Positions 1 to 9,228 of a stretch of 64,000 bases of DNA are shown piece by piece. Under the pieces are notes generated by a model that saw only the letters and a program-made list of their open reading frames with translations, had not been told where the DNA came from and did not search any database. Source of the DNA: Fuerstiella sp. (lineage in GTDB: Bacteria; Planctomycetota; Planctomycetia; Planctomycetales; Planctomycetaceae); assembly GCA_022843805.1 (NCBI GenBank), contig JALHMY010000006.1:1-64000 (forward strand), given 5' to 3'. The stretch's first letter is position 1; each line of letters starts with the position of its first letter. Both the position numbers and the translations under genes were made by a program.

Positions 1-389
1 CCTCCTCTCCCAGCGAAGCTGGGGGAGGTCGAGCGAGCGAAGCAAGATCGGGAGGGGGCCGGGTGAATAGCGGTTTGCGGGTGTTATAGTGAGGGCGTTG
101 AGTGCCATCCGCGGCGGGCCCTCCCCCGGCCTTCGGCCGACCCCTCCCACTGCGCTTCGCTGCGCGGGAGGGGAGGATTTTGCGTGGAGGGGAGGGTTTA
201 TTTAACCTCCTCTCCCAGCGAAGCTGGGGGAGGTCGATCGAGCGATAGCAAGATCGGGAGGGGGCCGGGTGAATAGCGGTTTGCGGGTGTTATAGTGAGG
301 GCGTTCTGTGCCACCCGTGGCGGGCCCTCCCCCGGCCTTCGGCCGACCCCTCCCACTGCGCTTCGCTGCGCGGGAGGGGAGAGATTTGC
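1..389. repeat. tandem pair of ~180-bp structured GC-rich repeats
   Basis: Two near-identical copies, about 1-182 and 206-389, lie head to tail with a period of 205 bp. Each begins with a hairpin (CTCCCAGC, loop, GCTGGGGGAG) and ends with further GC hairpins, including GGCCTTCGGCC and an arm ending in GGGAGGGGAG. The copies differ by a few substitutions and small indels. No coding capacity is convincing: ORFs here are GC-rich shadows. The repeat sits immediately 3' of ftsY, which ends at 411. It is probably a member of a dispersed intergenic repeat family of this genome; that is inference, because only this locus is visible. Confidence 0.85.
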
Positions 390-410
390 GGGGAGGGGTT
401 TCGGCGCCTG

Positions 411-1352
411 TTATTTCTCAAACAGGGCGTCGACGAAGCCCTTGGGGTCGAACAATTCCAGATCGTCAATCTGTTCGCCGACGCCGATGTATTTTACCGG
501 AATGCCAATCTCCTGGCGGATCGCCACGACTACACCTCCGCGAGCCGTGCCATCAAGTTTGGCGAGTACCAGGCCGGTGCACTTGACGGCTTTTGTAAAG
601 CTCTGAGCCTGGCTCAGTCCGTTTTGTCCGGTGGTTGCATCCAGAACCAGCAGGCTTTCGTGCGGCGCAGCGGGGATGACCTTCTGGATAACGCGACGGA
701 CTTTATCCAGTTCGTCCATCAGGTTTTTCTGAGTCTGCAGGCGTCCGGCGGTATCGATAATGACGTAGTCGGCGTTTGTCTGAACGGCACGCTGGCAGCC
801 CTCGTAGGCCACTGCGGCAGGATCAGAGCCGCTTTCCTTGCGGACAATTTCGCATCCCAGCCGCTGGCTCCACATCGTCAGCTGTTCGACAGCAGCCGCT
901 CGAAAGGTATCGCCGGCAGCCAGCACCACTTTGTTGCCATTCTTTTGCAGCAGGTTGGCAATTTTGGCGATCGACGTTGTTTTGCCAGCGCCGTTTACTC
1001 CGGCAACCAGAATTGTGGTGGGACCGGATTCTGCTTTAGCCAGAGGTGACAGTGGGTTGTTCAGATCCCAGAGCGAATTGTTGCTGCCGGTCAGCAGATC
1101 CACCAGTTCGTCGCGTACTGTTTTCCAGATGGCATTCACATCGACTGTTCGTCCGCCATGCTCCGCACGCAGCCGTGTCATAATTCGATTTGCGGCGGCA
1201 ACACCCATATCCGTTCGAATTAGCCGGCCTTCAAAATCCTGAAGGACTCGCTCATCCAGAATCTCACCCGCGCGAAACAGGTCACGAACGTCGGTGCGCA
1301 GAATCTGCTTCGTCTTTTCCAGGCCACGTTTAAGTTTGTCAAAAAGTCCCAT
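411..1352 (-). CDS. ftsY: signal recognition particle receptor FtsY
   Basis: SRP receptor GTPase that docks ribosome-nascent chain-SRP complexes at the membrane and hands them to SecYEG. The 313 residues hold the helical N domain (about 1-100) and the G domain: P-loop GVNGAGKTT (118-126), the DTFRAAA insertion motif (148-154), DTAGRL (200-205) and AKLDGTARGG (264-273). The long acidic A domain of the E. coli protein is absent; only a short amphipathic start (MGLFDKLKRGLEKTK) precedes the N domain, as in many bacteria, and probably provides lipid contact. No Shine-Dalgarno sequence is seen before the ATG. The gene ends against the tandem repeat block and is 159 bp downstream of rhaB on the same strand. 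Identification is secure. Confidence 0.96.
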   Translation of the reverse strand: MGLFDKLKRGLEKTKQILRTDVRDLFRAGEILDERVLQDFEGRLIRTDMGVAAANRIMTRLRAEHGGRTVDVNAIWKTVRDELVDLLTGSNNSLWDLNNPLSPLAKAESGPTTILVAGVNGAGKTTSIAKIANLLQKNGNKVVLAAGDTFRAAAVEQLTMWSQRLGCEIVRKESGSDPAAVAYEGCQRAVQTNADYVIIDTAGRLQTQKNLMDELDKVRRVIQKVIPAAPHESLLVLDATTGQNGLSQAQSFTKAVKCTGLVLAKLDGTARGGVVVAIRQEIGIPVKYIGVGEQIDDLELFDPKGFVDALFEK

Positions 1353-1511
1353 AGCGTGTGCTGTCTTCGTTCTGTAGGCGGATCAAAATTTTCCATGCCG
1401 GAATTCGCAGGAAAACGAATTCGTTTAAAGGCTGAGACCAGTAAAGCCTGAGACCAGTCAGAGTTCCCAGGGAGCGGATTCTACCCTGCGTTGCTTCCAG
1501 TTTGACATTTC

Positions 1512-2999
1512 TTAACGTTCGCAGATCTTCTGGAAGCGGCCCCACGCCTCGTTCCATGCATTCTGGTGCTGAGGAGTGTACTCCGTAATTGACTCGGAAC
1601 GACGGACAACTTCCCGAATTTCTGCCAGAGAAGACAGGTCTCCCGCGGCGCGAGCCTGGATCAGTACGTTGCCCAGAGCAGTTGCTTCCACTGGTCCAGT
1701 AAATACCGGACGCCCGCAGGCATCAGCAGTAAACTGATTCAGCAGGTGATTCTGTGTCCCGCCGCCAACAATGTGAATGACGCTGACCGGAACGGACGTC
1801 AGTTCTTCCAGCCAGCTCAGAACCATTCGATATTTGAAAGCCAGGCTCTCCAGAGCACACCGAATAAACTGACCCTCAGTTTCAGGGACTGGCTGTCCGG
1901 TTCGCCGGCATTCGTCCGCAATCGCATCCGGCATGTCGGAGGGGCTAAGAAATTCTGGTCGGTCAGGGTCAACGAGTGACCGAAATGCGGGAGCATCCGT
2001 CGCCATTTGCGTCAGAGTCGCATAATCCAGGTTTTTGCCTCGCTGTTCGAAGGATAAGCGGCATCGCTGAACCAGCCACAGCCCCATGATGTTTTTCAGC
2101 AGCCGATAGGTTCCGTCAATTCCGCCTTCATTGGTGACATTTCTCCTGAGTGCATTTTCTGTCAGAATTGCGTCCTGCACTTCGACTCCCATGAGTGACC
2201 ATGTACCGCTGCTGATGTAAGCCCAGTCTGCTCGACCTGTATTTGCAGTGGGAATCGCAGCGACAGCGGCACCGGTGTCGTGTGTTGCCGGTGCCACGAC
2301 ATTCAGTCGTCCGAGCCCTGTGAAGTCGGCAACATCCTTTCGCAGAGTTCCCAGTTGCGTGCCTGGGTTCACGACTTCCGGAAACATCGACACCGGGACA
2401 TTGAACTTCCGCAGCATGTCGGAGGCCCATGTTCGAGTTGTGGCGTTCAGCATCTGGGTGGTCGACGCATTGGTAAACTCAACAACCCGACTGCCACACA
2501 GACACCAGTGAAAGAAGTCGGGGATCATCAGAAATCGTTCTGCAAGAGCCACCAGTTCCGGATCCCGTTCACACATTGCCAGCAGCTGATACAATGAATT
2601 GATCTGCATAAACTGCAGACCAGTCTGAGCAAAGATTTCCGACTTTGGTACCCTCTGGAATGCCTTTTGGAGCATTCCCTCAGTGCGAGTATCACGATAA
2701 TTCCATGGCTGTCCCAGCAGCTCATCGTGGCGGTTCATCAGCACAAAGTCCACGCCCCACGTGTCAACTCCCACGGAAACTGCCGATGATCCGATCCGTG
2801 AAGCCGCTTCACGCAATCCGTTCTGGATTTCTGACCACAGGCCCACGAGGTTCCAGCGCAGAGTGTTGCCGAGTCGCACGGGACCATTTGAAAACCGATG
2901 AAACTGCTGCACTGAAATTCGGCTGCCATCAAAGTGGCCCGCCATCACTCGCCCGCTTTCTGCCCCCAGATCCACCGCCAGATATGTCCTGTCCGCCAT
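1512..2999 (-). CDS. rhaB: rhamnulokinase, FGGY carbohydrate kinase family
   Basis: ATP-dependent sugar kinase, best matched to rhamnulokinase, which phosphorylates L-rhamnulose in cytosolic rhamnose catabolism. Its 495 residues fit the family length. The N-terminal half starts with the phosphate-binding segment [11 protein letters not shown] and has [11 protein letters not shown] with the likely catalytic Asp; the C-terminal half has [11 protein letters not shown] and the nucleotide-binding segment [17 protein letters not shown] clear SD (GAGGAAACAGG) stands before the ATG at 2999. No rhaA, rhaD or rha regulator is adjacent, so the substrate is assigned from sequence similarity alone; another FGGY substrate such as fuculose remains possible. 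Confidence 0.88.
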   Translation of the reverse strand: MADRTYLAVDLGAESGRVMAGHFDGSRISVQQFHRFSNGPVRLGNTLRWNLVGLWSEIQNGLREAASRIGSSAVSVGVDTWGVDFVLMNRHDELLGQPWNYRDTRTEGMLQKAFQRVPKSEIFAQTGLQFMQINSLYQLLAMCERDPELVALAERFLMIPDFFHWCLCGSRVVEFTNASTTQMLNATTRTWASDMLRKFNVPVSMFPEVVNPGTQLGTLRKDVADFTGLGRLNVVAPATHDTGAAVAAIPTANTGRADWAYISSGTWSLMGVEVQDAILTENALRRNVTNEGGIDGTYRLLKNIMGLWLVQRCRLSFEQRGKNLDYATLTQMATDAPAFRSLVDPDRPEFLSPSDMPDAIADECRRTGQPVPETEGQFIRCALESLAFKYRMVLSWLEELTSVPVSVIHIVGGGTQNHLLNQFTADACGRPVFTGPVEATALGNVLIQARAAGDLSSLAEIREVVRRSESITEYTPQHQNAWNEAWGRFQKICER

Positions 3000-3146
3000 T
3001 TGCCTGTTTCCTCAACCCCTCAACCCGGATTTGCGTTGCCAGCTTTCCCCGGGGAGGATTGTGACAGGCTGGTTGTGCTTCGCAAGTTTCAGCAGTTTGT
3101 CACCAGAATCGGTATTCCTGTCCGGACTATGGAGTCCCCGGCAGTC

Positions 3147-3740
3147 ATGGAATATCATTCCGAAATGCTTCACCTTCAGTCCACATCTCCGGAACGCTGG
3201 CTCCGTCAGGTTGACCAGCATTTGAACGATATTCTGATCGATCATGCGCATTGCGAGCAAAAAGCGGCTTCAACCGCGATGGATCTGATGTTCGACTATG
3301 TCGAAAACGAAGATCTTTGCCAGCAAATGTCAGAAATTGTTCGCGAAGAGCTGGAGCACTTTCAGCTGGTTCGGGATCTGCTTAAGCAGCGAGGTGTGCG
3401 TTTTTGCCGGCTTAAGCCGGGGACATACGGCCGAAAACTGAAGGAACTGGTGCGTCGTCAGGAGCCACATCGGGCGATTGACCGGCTGCTGGTGGCGGCC
3501 CTGATCGAAGCGCGCAGCTGCGAACGCTTTGTTCTGCTGCGTGACCATCTGACGGATTCACAGCTAAAAGACTTCTACGGCAGTCTTTATGAATCAGAGG
3601 CCCGCCATCATGCGACCTATGTCCGGCTCTCCCGATACTTCGGCAGTGAATCCGACATTCAGGCTCGATTGCAGGAACTCGCGGAGCTCGAGGCCGCCAT
3701 CATTGCTGAAGGCTGCGAACTGCCTCGAGTGCACAGCTGA
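3147..3740 (+). CDS. miaE: tRNA-(ms2io6A)-hydroxylase-like diiron protein
   Basis: A ferritin-like four-helix diiron protein of the MiaE family, which hydroxylates the isopentenyl group of 2-methylthio-N6-isopentenyladenosine at tRNA position 37. Visible ligand candidates are E37 in DHAHCEQKA, the REELEHF segment (66-72), E121 in ALIEARSCERF, and E151 with H154 in SEARHHATYV. At 197 aa it matches the usual size of about 200. ATG codons in frame occur at 3129, 3147 and 3165, and an open frame reaches back to 2934. I chose 3147 because the family-like sequence begins there and an upstream start would run into rhaB, which is transcribed divergently. The substrate is inferred from the family. Confidence 0.85.
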   Translation: MEYHSEMLHLQSTSPERWLRQVDQHLNDILIDHAHCEQKAASTAMDLMFDYVENEDLCQQMSEIVREELEHFQLVRDLLKQRGVRFCRLKPGTYGRKLKELVRRQEPHRAIDRLLVAALIEARSCERFVLLRDHLTDSQLKDFYGSLYESEARHHATYVRLSRYFGSESDIQARLQELAELEAAIIAEGCELPRVHS

Positions 3741-3769
3741 TCGGACGAGTACACGGCCGGGCCGAGGTG

Positions 3770-3883
3770 CAATGGCGTGGACTTAGTGTCGCCTTTCGCT
3801 CCGCGAAAGTAGCGTTTTCGCGTCTTTTCGCAGAGCGAAAAACGACTATGGAAGCCCGCACGATGCTTAAGTCCACGCCATTG
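3770..3883. mobile_element. MITE-like element with 16-bp terminal inverted repeats
   Basis: A 114-bp element has perfect 16-bp terminal inverted repeats (CAATGGCGTGGACTTA at 3770-3785 and its reverse complement at 3868-3883). It is flanked on both sides by the 11-bp direct repeat GGGCCGAGGTG (3759-3769 and 3884-3894), which could be a target-site duplication. The interior holds two hairpins built from TTTCGC/GCGAAA-type words. It has no coding capacity. A non-autonomous transposable element or a structured dispersed repeat both fit. The following bases to 4026 contain another TTTCGCTCCGCGAA motif and a GGATCG/CGATCC inverted pair between convergent genes, and no gene. Confidence 0.6.
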
Positions 3884-4026
3884 GGGCCGAGGTGGCTAAG
3901 GATCGGTTCACGAATTAATATCGTGTTTCGCTCCGCGAACCAACGTTGGATCGCGAAGCGATCCAGGACAATCACGACAGCTATTTTCGAGCCGCTCCTA
4001 ACGCGTATTATTCCGGTTTGCAGAGA

Positions 4027-5832
4027 TCACTGAGCCGGTTTCAGAGCGAACTCATAGCAGGCAACTTCTTCGCTGTTTCGCAGGAAAATGCGATTGTCGA
4101 CAACAATCGGGTGATTCCATGTTTTGCCCTCAATTGCAGGAATTCGCGCCAGCTCATCCAGCTTCGAAGGGTCTGCCTTAATCAGTACGAGCTCTCCATT
4201 TTCGGCAGCCACCAGCAGCTGACCTGCATCAGACAATAACAGTACCTGTCCGCTTCCATAACGACCCTTCTTCCACGCTCGCTTGCCGGTTGTCAGGTCA
4301 ATACAGGCAAAAATATTGCCATCGAATCCGTAAATATGTCCATCATATTCCACGAAGTCATTGAAGTCAGGCTTCATGTCGGTGGATGTCCAGTCTTCCT
4401 TTGTGGTCCACTGATCAGCCGAATGAGAAACGGTAATGCGTCGAGTTCCCATGCCGAGGCTGGATGCAATCAGCACAGAGTTACCGATCACGAGGGGTTG
4501 AATTGCCCGATAGTTCTCGAGCGGCCATTCATGCTGCCAAAGTACGGTTCCGTCCTGAATATTCAGACACTGGAGTCCGCTGTTTGTCTGCATCAGAATG
4601 CCGGGTATCCCATCAATCGTTGCCAGATGCGGGGAACTGTAACTGTGATTGCCTGAGGCCACAGTCCAGCGAATGTCACCAGATTTCGCGTCGTATGCAA
4701 GAATTCCCTTGTTCCCCGAGCCTCCTGCATGCACAACAACCAGGCCGTCGACGGCGAGAGGCGAGGAGGAGAAGCCCCACTGAGGTGGTTTGCAGCCTGC
4801 GTCAGCCTGCATGTCCCTCTGCCAGAGGACTTCTCCACTGGAAGGGTTAAGGCAGATCAGGTTTCCATTGGCGCCCAGAGCGAACAGGCCTTCGTCAGAC
4901 AGCGTGGGGGTTGCCCGAGGGCCCGCGCCGGCAACTGCTTCCCAGAAACGACTCGGATATTCATAGGCCCACAGGATATCGCCATTCGAGGCATTCAGAC
5001 ACAAAACAGCTTCATTGTCACCTCGCTGCTCCTGAGTCCACAGGCGATTTCCAGCAGCGGCAAACGATGACCAGCCAGGGCCGATCTTCGATTTCCAGAT
5101 CAGCTGCGGAGGCGAGCCGGTCCAGTCTTCGTCCAGAATGACTCCCGGATATCTTCCATCACGCAGCGGGCCACGGAATTCCGGCCACTGTGCATCGGCC
5201 CGAGTAATCACCGGCGTCTGATCCGACGCAGACAGCGGATTCGTGGAGCCATCCTGTGCAGTGGCTTTTCGTTCGGCCAGACTCTTCAGATACTGCTGTT
5301 CGGCAGTTGGTGACCACCGCCATGCAAACTCTGCTTCGAAACGTCCTGTAATGCCTTTCAGCTGCAGCAGATCCCAGAATCCAAATCCCAGTGCCGACAT
5401 CAGCAGCGCGGTGCGCAGGCGATACGCTGGTCGACCAGCGAGTATGATCAGTGAAACTGTGAAGAGAACAAAGCCCGCTGGCAGCTGATAAACGATTGTG
5501 CTCATTCCCTTCATGGAAAAATGCAGCAACAGAGCTGAGACGAGTGCCAGACCGACAACGCCGATCAGCCCTGTGATCTTTTCCCGTATTCCTGCCCGAC
5601 TGGCAAATAGCCACCAGATCAGGATGAGGCCACAGATACCCGCAGGACCCATGAATCCCATCATCATGACAGGCAGCGGAGGTGACTCGACCAGCGTGGG
5701 AATGATTTTCATCAGTCCCATCACGACCAGCAGCATGGCAGCGGGCCACCATCGAAGCGAAACAGAAACGTTCGGCGTGGCGTTCGCTGGCAAGGTCACA
5801 CTCGAATTCTGAAACGGGTTTTCAGTGTTCAT
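4027..5832 (-). CDS. membrane-anchored PQQ-like beta-propeller protein
   Basis: A 600-residue protein with five predicted N-terminal membrane segments (about 27-47, 54-78, 86-107, 113-133, 139-157), followed by a large domain of PQQ-type blades. Blade-like repeats read LNASNGDILWAYEYP, LNPSSGEVLWQRDM, YDAKSGDIRWTVA, LNIQDGTVLWQHEW and IDLTTGKRAWKKG. The domain opens with WPEFRGPLRDGRYPGV, typical of planctomycete PQQ-repeat proteins, which often show no proof of PQQ binding. It probably faces the periplasm. I chose the ATG at 5832 because GGAAAGAG precedes it and the longer open frame to 5988 is low-quality sequence. The function is unknown; the propeller may be a scaffold or redox sensor rather than a quinoprotein enzyme. 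Confidence 0.82.
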   Translation of the reverse strand: MNTENPFQNSSVTLPANATPNVSVSLRWWPAAMLLVVMGLMKIIPTLVESPPLPVMMMGFMGPAGICGLILIWWLFASRAGIREKITGLIGVVGLALVSALLLHFSMKGMSTIVYQLPAGFVLFTVSLIILAGRPAYRLRTALLMSALGFGFWDLLQLKGITGRFEAEFAWRWSPTAEQQYLKSLAERKATAQDGSTNPLSASDQTPVITRADAQWPEFRGPLRDGRYPGVILDEDWTGSPPQLIWKSKIGPGWSSFAAAGNRLWTQEQRGDNEAVLCLNASNGDILWAYEYPSRFWEAVAGAGPRATPTLSDEGLFALGANGNLICLNPSSGEVLWQRDMQADAGCKPPQWGFSSSPLAVDGLVVVHAGGSGNKGILAYDAKSGDIRWTVASGNHSYSSPHLATIDGIPGILMQTNSGLQCLNIQDGTVLWQHEWPLENYRAIQPLVIGNSVLIASSLGMGTRRITVSHSADQWTTKEDWTSTDMKPDFNDFVEYDGHIYGFDGNIFACIDLTTGKRAWKKGRYGSGQVLLLSDAGQLLVAAENGELVLIKADPSKLDELARIPAIEGKTWNHPIVVDNRIFLRNSEEVACYEFALKPAQ

Positions 5833-6327
5833 AACTCTTTCCAGTTTCCAGTTCGCGAAGTGTGTGACCCATTCCGGCAGTGTTTCGCAGTGTCTCGTCG
5901 ATTGATGAAGCACCGCGACCGAATGCGGACTAAGAATTTCCAGAGCAGCAGGTGTATCACATCGATTCCGGATTGTAGCTGTCAACAAGTCACAGAATCG
6001 AACATTCCGCAGGATCGTTGCTGGAGGACATCATGGCGGGCGACCGGTACTGATCGCTTCGTCAGGTGCACAAACCTCTTCTGGATTTTCACTCTTCTCC
6101 CGGGGAACTCCGCCTGTAGTTTCCAGATTTGCACAATAAAAATGCATGTGTTGCAATTTAGCCAGGCAGTTTTCGTGGTGGAAGTGATCGCAGGTACAGT
6201 TATTAGTCGGCGATTTTGGGAAACGCGTCATTTGAAGTCCTTTCGCATATCCAGACTTCGCAGGGCTGCCTTTAAACTAATCATCGGTTTGATTCTCGCA
6301 ACTGCTTGTCGATCAGGAGTCTGGCTG
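5833..6327. other. intergenic region between divergent genes
   Basis: About 495 bp separate the PQQ-propeller gene (minus) from the amine oxidase gene (plus), so promoters for both should lie here. I see no convincing sigma-70 promoter, RNA gene or repeat. The plus frame used by the amine oxidase stays open back to 5860, but that stretch reads as arginine- and cysteine-rich noncoding sequence. Only its last 32 codons (from a TTG at 6232) look like a possible signal peptide. Confidence 0.5.
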
Positions 6328-8232
6328 ATGCATCCGCTCGAACCGCTCACCGCTGCCGAAGTGCAGCAGGCCGTTTCAATCTTGAAACAACTTGGTCGAG
6401 TGACATCCACGACTCGATTTGTATCGGTGACTTTACACGAGCCGCCCAAGGATCGTGTTCATTCTTTGAAGACCGGGGATGCGATGGACCGCGAAGCCTT
6501 TGTCGTTCTGTTCGACAATGCATTGAACAGTTGCTTTGAAGCCACTTTATCACTGACAAAGCAGTCGCTGATTCTGTGGAAGCATATTCCCGGTGTGCAG
6601 CCGACGATGACGATTGACGAGCAGGTGGAATGCGAGCAGGCGGTCCTGCAGTCCGCCGAGTTCAAAGCGGCATTGAAAAAGCATTGCGGTACCGATGACA
6701 CCAGTCTGGTCATGGTGGACATCTGGAGTGCCGGCAATTACGGCGATCCGGAGGACAGTTCACTGCGTCTTGCAAGGCCCTTATGTTTTTTGCGGACTGA
6801 TCCGACGGACAATGGATACGCAAGGCCAATTGAAGGGCTGCGGCCTGTTGTCGACCTGAATTCCATGAAGGTGATTCGTATTGAGGAATTCGGTGTCTGG
6901 CCATTGCCGCCGGAGCCAGGCAATTATTCCGCGGACAGAGTGCCGAATCAGAGGACCGACATTAAGCCGCTGGAAATTCTGCAGCCTGAAGGGCCGAGTT
7001 TTGAAGTTGACGGCTACCAGGTGCGCTGGCAGAAGTGGAGCTTCGTAATAGGTTTCAGCGCGCGGGAGGGACTGACGCTACATCATTTGCGATACAATGA
7101 CAATGGCGAGGACCGCTCCATTTTGTATCGCGCATCTCTGACCGAAATGGTTGTGCCCTACGGTGACCCCGGTCCTACTCAGCGTCGAAAGAATGCATTC
7201 GACGTGGGTGAATATGGGATGGGCATGTGTGCCAACAGTCTGGAACTGGGTTGTGACTGTCTGGGGTTGATTCGATATTTTGACGCACATCTTTGCACCA
7301 GTCGCGGAGAGCCTCTGACGGTAAAAAATGCGATTTGTATGCACGAAGAGGATTTCGGTATCCTTTGGAAACATACTGATCGACGGCTGGGCACACCGGA
7401 AGTTCGTCGGTCCCGGCGGCTCGTGATTTCCTCTGTGTCCACAGTTGAAAACTATGAATATGGATTCTTCTGGTATCTGTATCAGGACGGCAATATTCAG
7501 CTCGAAATTAAGCTGACAGGAATTCTGTCGCTGGGTGTTCTGCCGGAAGGTCAGAAACCGCGATACGGCACAATGATCGCTCCGCAGCTGTATGCTCCCG
7601 TGCATCAGCACTTCTTCAATGTGCGACTGGATTTCGATCTGGACGGCGTGGCTAACACGGTCCAGCAGGTGGATATTGTTCCGGATAACATTGACGAGAA
7701 GAATCCGTTTGAGAACGCCTTTCTTGCGAAGGCTCAGCCTGTCGCGACGGAAAAGCAGGCCAGAGCCAACCTTTGTCTTGAGACCGCTCGTACGTGGAAG
7801 ATCATCAATCCACAGGTTCGTAATGCTGTGGGAGAACCGGTAGGCTATAAGTTTATGCCGGGTGACAACTCATTGCCGATGGCGTCAAAGAATGCGTGGT
7901 GGAGGAAGCGGGCGGGATTTGTTGATCACCATGTTTGGGTCACTCCGTTCCGGGACGACGAGCGTTACGCAGCGGGAGACTTCCCGAACCAAAGCGGCGG
8001 GGGTGACGGGTTGCCCGCATGGACGGCTCAGGATCGCCCTGTGGAGAATACCGACGTCGTGTTTTGGTACACCTTTGGACATACGCATATTCCACGGCCC
8101 GAAGATTATCCCGTCATGCCAGCCGCCTATCTCGGTTTCCTGCTGAAACCCAACGGATTCTTTAAGGAGAATCCCGGCAACGATGTCCCGCCGTCAGCAG
8201 GCAAATCGCAGCAAAAATCCTGCTGTCACTAA
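6328..8232 (+). CDS. copper-containing primary amine oxidase
   Basis: Copper/topaquinone amine oxidase that converts primary amines to aldehydes with release of ammonia and hydrogen peroxide. All key sites are visible in the 634-residue form: catalytic base D292 in FDVGEYGMG, topaquinone precursor Y376 in the NYEY motif, copper ligands H426 and H428 in HQHFFNV, and the C-terminal copper-site motif TFGHTHIPRPEDYP. The length equals that of bacterial cytosolic-type enzymes. The ATG at 6328 follows CAGGAG at good spacing. A TTG at 6232 would add a basic-hydrophobic segment (ISRLRRAAFKLIIGLILATA) that could export the enzyme, so location is unsettled. The physiological amine is unknown. Confidence 0.92.
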   Translation: MHPLEPLTAAEVQQAVSILKQLGRVTSTTRFVSVTLHEPPKDRVHSLKTGDAMDREAFVVLFDNALNSCFEATLSLTKQSLILWKHIPGVQPTMTIDEQVECEQAVLQSAEFKAALKKHCGTDDTSLVMVDIWSAGNYGDPEDSSLRLARPLCFLRTDPTDNGYARPIEGLRPVVDLNSMKVIRIEEFGVWPLPPEPGNYSADRVPNQRTDIKPLEILQPEGPSFEVDGYQVRWQKWSFVIGFSAREGLTLHHLRYNDNGEDRSILYRASLTEMVVPYGDPGPTQRRKNAFDVGEYGMGMCANSLELGCDCLGLIRYFDAHLCTSRGEPLTVKNAICMHEEDFGILWKHTDRRLGTPEVRRSRRLVISSVSTVENYEYGFFWYLYQDGNIQLEIKLTGILSLGVLPEGQKPRYGTMIAPQLYAPVHQHFFNVRLDFDLDGVANTVQQVDIVPDNIDEKNPFENAFLAKAQPVATEKQARANLCLETARTWKIINPQVRNAVGEPVGYKFMPGDNSLPMASKNAWWRKRAGFVDHHVWVTPFRDDERYAAGDFPNQSGGGDGLPAWTAQDRPVENTDVVFWYTFGHTHIPRPEDYPVMPAAYLGFLLKPNGFFKENPGNDVPPSAGKSQQKSCCH

Positions 8233-8330
8233 AGGGAGAGCTCACCTTCCTGATGCCGCTGAAGATCTTTCATATCACAGGACCCGATCTGCGAAAGGAA
8301 AGAAGATCAGGATAACAAGGTTCAGACATC

Positions 8331-8391
8331 GAAGCTCCGCTTCGCCAGTTCCGCATGCAATATCATCATTTGTCTGGCGGAGCGGAGCTTC
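8331..8391. repeat. 18-bp inverted repeat (hairpin)
   Basis: Arms 8331-8348 (GAAGCTCCGCTTCGCCAG) and 8374-8391 pair with one mismatch around a 25-nt loop. It lies between the amine oxidase stop and the MerC-like gene, without a following T-run. It is either a factor-dependent terminator or mRNA-stabilising hairpin, or one copy of a dispersed repeat. Confidence 0.6.
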
Positions 8392-8442
8392 AGCAATTTG
8401 CCGGCAGTCTCCAGGAAATTGCAGGCTCCGAGAGGTAACAGG

Positions 8443-9108
8443 ATGACGGCTCATGGACTGACATCGAGTCGATTGACGGCCGACTGGCTGGGCGTCGGGT
8501 GTTCTTTCGCCTGTGCGTTACATTGCAGTGTGTTGCCTCTTGCGCTGTGCCTGTTGCCCGGTTTTACTCAGGTTGGCGCTGTGTCTCCTCTGCTGCAGCC
8601 TGTCACATTGCTTCTGTGTTGTTTGCTGGTCTTTCTCGGCATAGTTCCGGGATATCGTCAGCACGGGGACTGGCGAGTTGCCACGATGGCCCTTTTTGGA
8701 CTGATATTGCCGCTTCCTGAGATTCTGTTATCTGATGTCTGCTGCATTGTCGGCGAATCCTCAGAACTCCTTCAGGCACCAGATTCCCGAGGACTGAATG
8801 TTAATTCTGTAAAGGGGGATTCGACAGTCCCCGGTTCAGGTTCAGGTCTGACGGATCAGCAGATAACGGTTCAGCATTTGACCAGGAAAATGACTTCCGA
8901 AACAGCGGTCTCAGATTTGTCCCCGGACATGGCAAATGTTCCGGGGGCTCGCCGAATCCTGTCGTCTTTTACGATCACCGGCGGAGTGCTGCTGATGCTC
9001 TCGCATCTGCTGAATATTCGTCTGCGGTGTCAATGCCGTGGCGGGATGATGCCCGTTTTCCAACCCCGTTGGGCAACGCCGTTAAGGATTCCTGCACCGA
9101 AAAACTGA
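8443..9108 (+). CDS. MerC-like integral membrane protein
   Basis: The N-terminal half resembles the MerC family of mercury-transport membrane proteins: DWLGVGCSFACALHCSVLPL (about 14-33) carries the cysteine/histidine pattern of MerC, followed by hydrophobic segments at about 52-70 and 80-98. A polar stretch (about 105-168) is inserted before a last hydrophobic segment (about 172-191) and the MerC-like end HLLNIRLRCQC. ATG 8443 has GAGG upstream. No merR, merA or merT is nearby, so mercury is not supported as the substrate; planctomycete MerC-domain proteins are mostly uncharacterised. The last 16 or so codons lie inside an inverted repeat (9064-9216), so the C-terminus appears to have been rewritten by the repeat. 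Confidence 0.75.
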   Translation: MTAHGLTSSRLTADWLGVGCSFACALHCSVLPLALCLLPGFTQVGAVSPLLQPVTLLLCCLLVFLGIVPGYRQHGDWRVATMALFGLILPLPEILLSDVCCIVGESSELLQAPDSRGLNVNSVKGDSTVPGSGSGLTDQQITVQHLTRKMTSETAVSDLSPDMANVPGARRILSSFTITGGVLLMLSHLLNIRLRCQCRGGMMPVFQPRWATPLRIPAPKN

Positions 9109-9216
9109 GACGTTTAACCCGTGGCCGAGAGGCCAGGCCACAGCGAGTCTGAACAACCTGGCCTCTCGGCCACGGGTTAAACGATTCAAAATCCTTAACG
9201 GCGTTGCCAACCGGGG
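9064..9216. repeat. nested long inverted repeat (cruciform-capable)
   Basis: The inner stem is perfect over 26 bp: 9112-9137 pairs with 9157-9182 around a 19-nt loop. Outside it, 9064-9090 pairs with 9190-9216 at about 25 of 27 positions. The left outer arm encodes the last residues of the MerC-like protein. The bases CCGGGGTTGCATAAC at 9211-9225 recur exactly at 35046-35060, which shows that the family is dispersed. Confidence 0.85.
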
Positions 9217-9228
9217 TTGCATAACAAA

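Noticed and set aside
1-389. CRISPR array
   Set aside because: Only two long copies with a 205-bp period; no short repeats with unique spacers and no cas genes in the window.
7078-7611. 177-codon minus-strand frame opposite the amine oxidase gene
   Set aside because: It is antisense to the catalytic core of a well-supported enzyme and has no motif.
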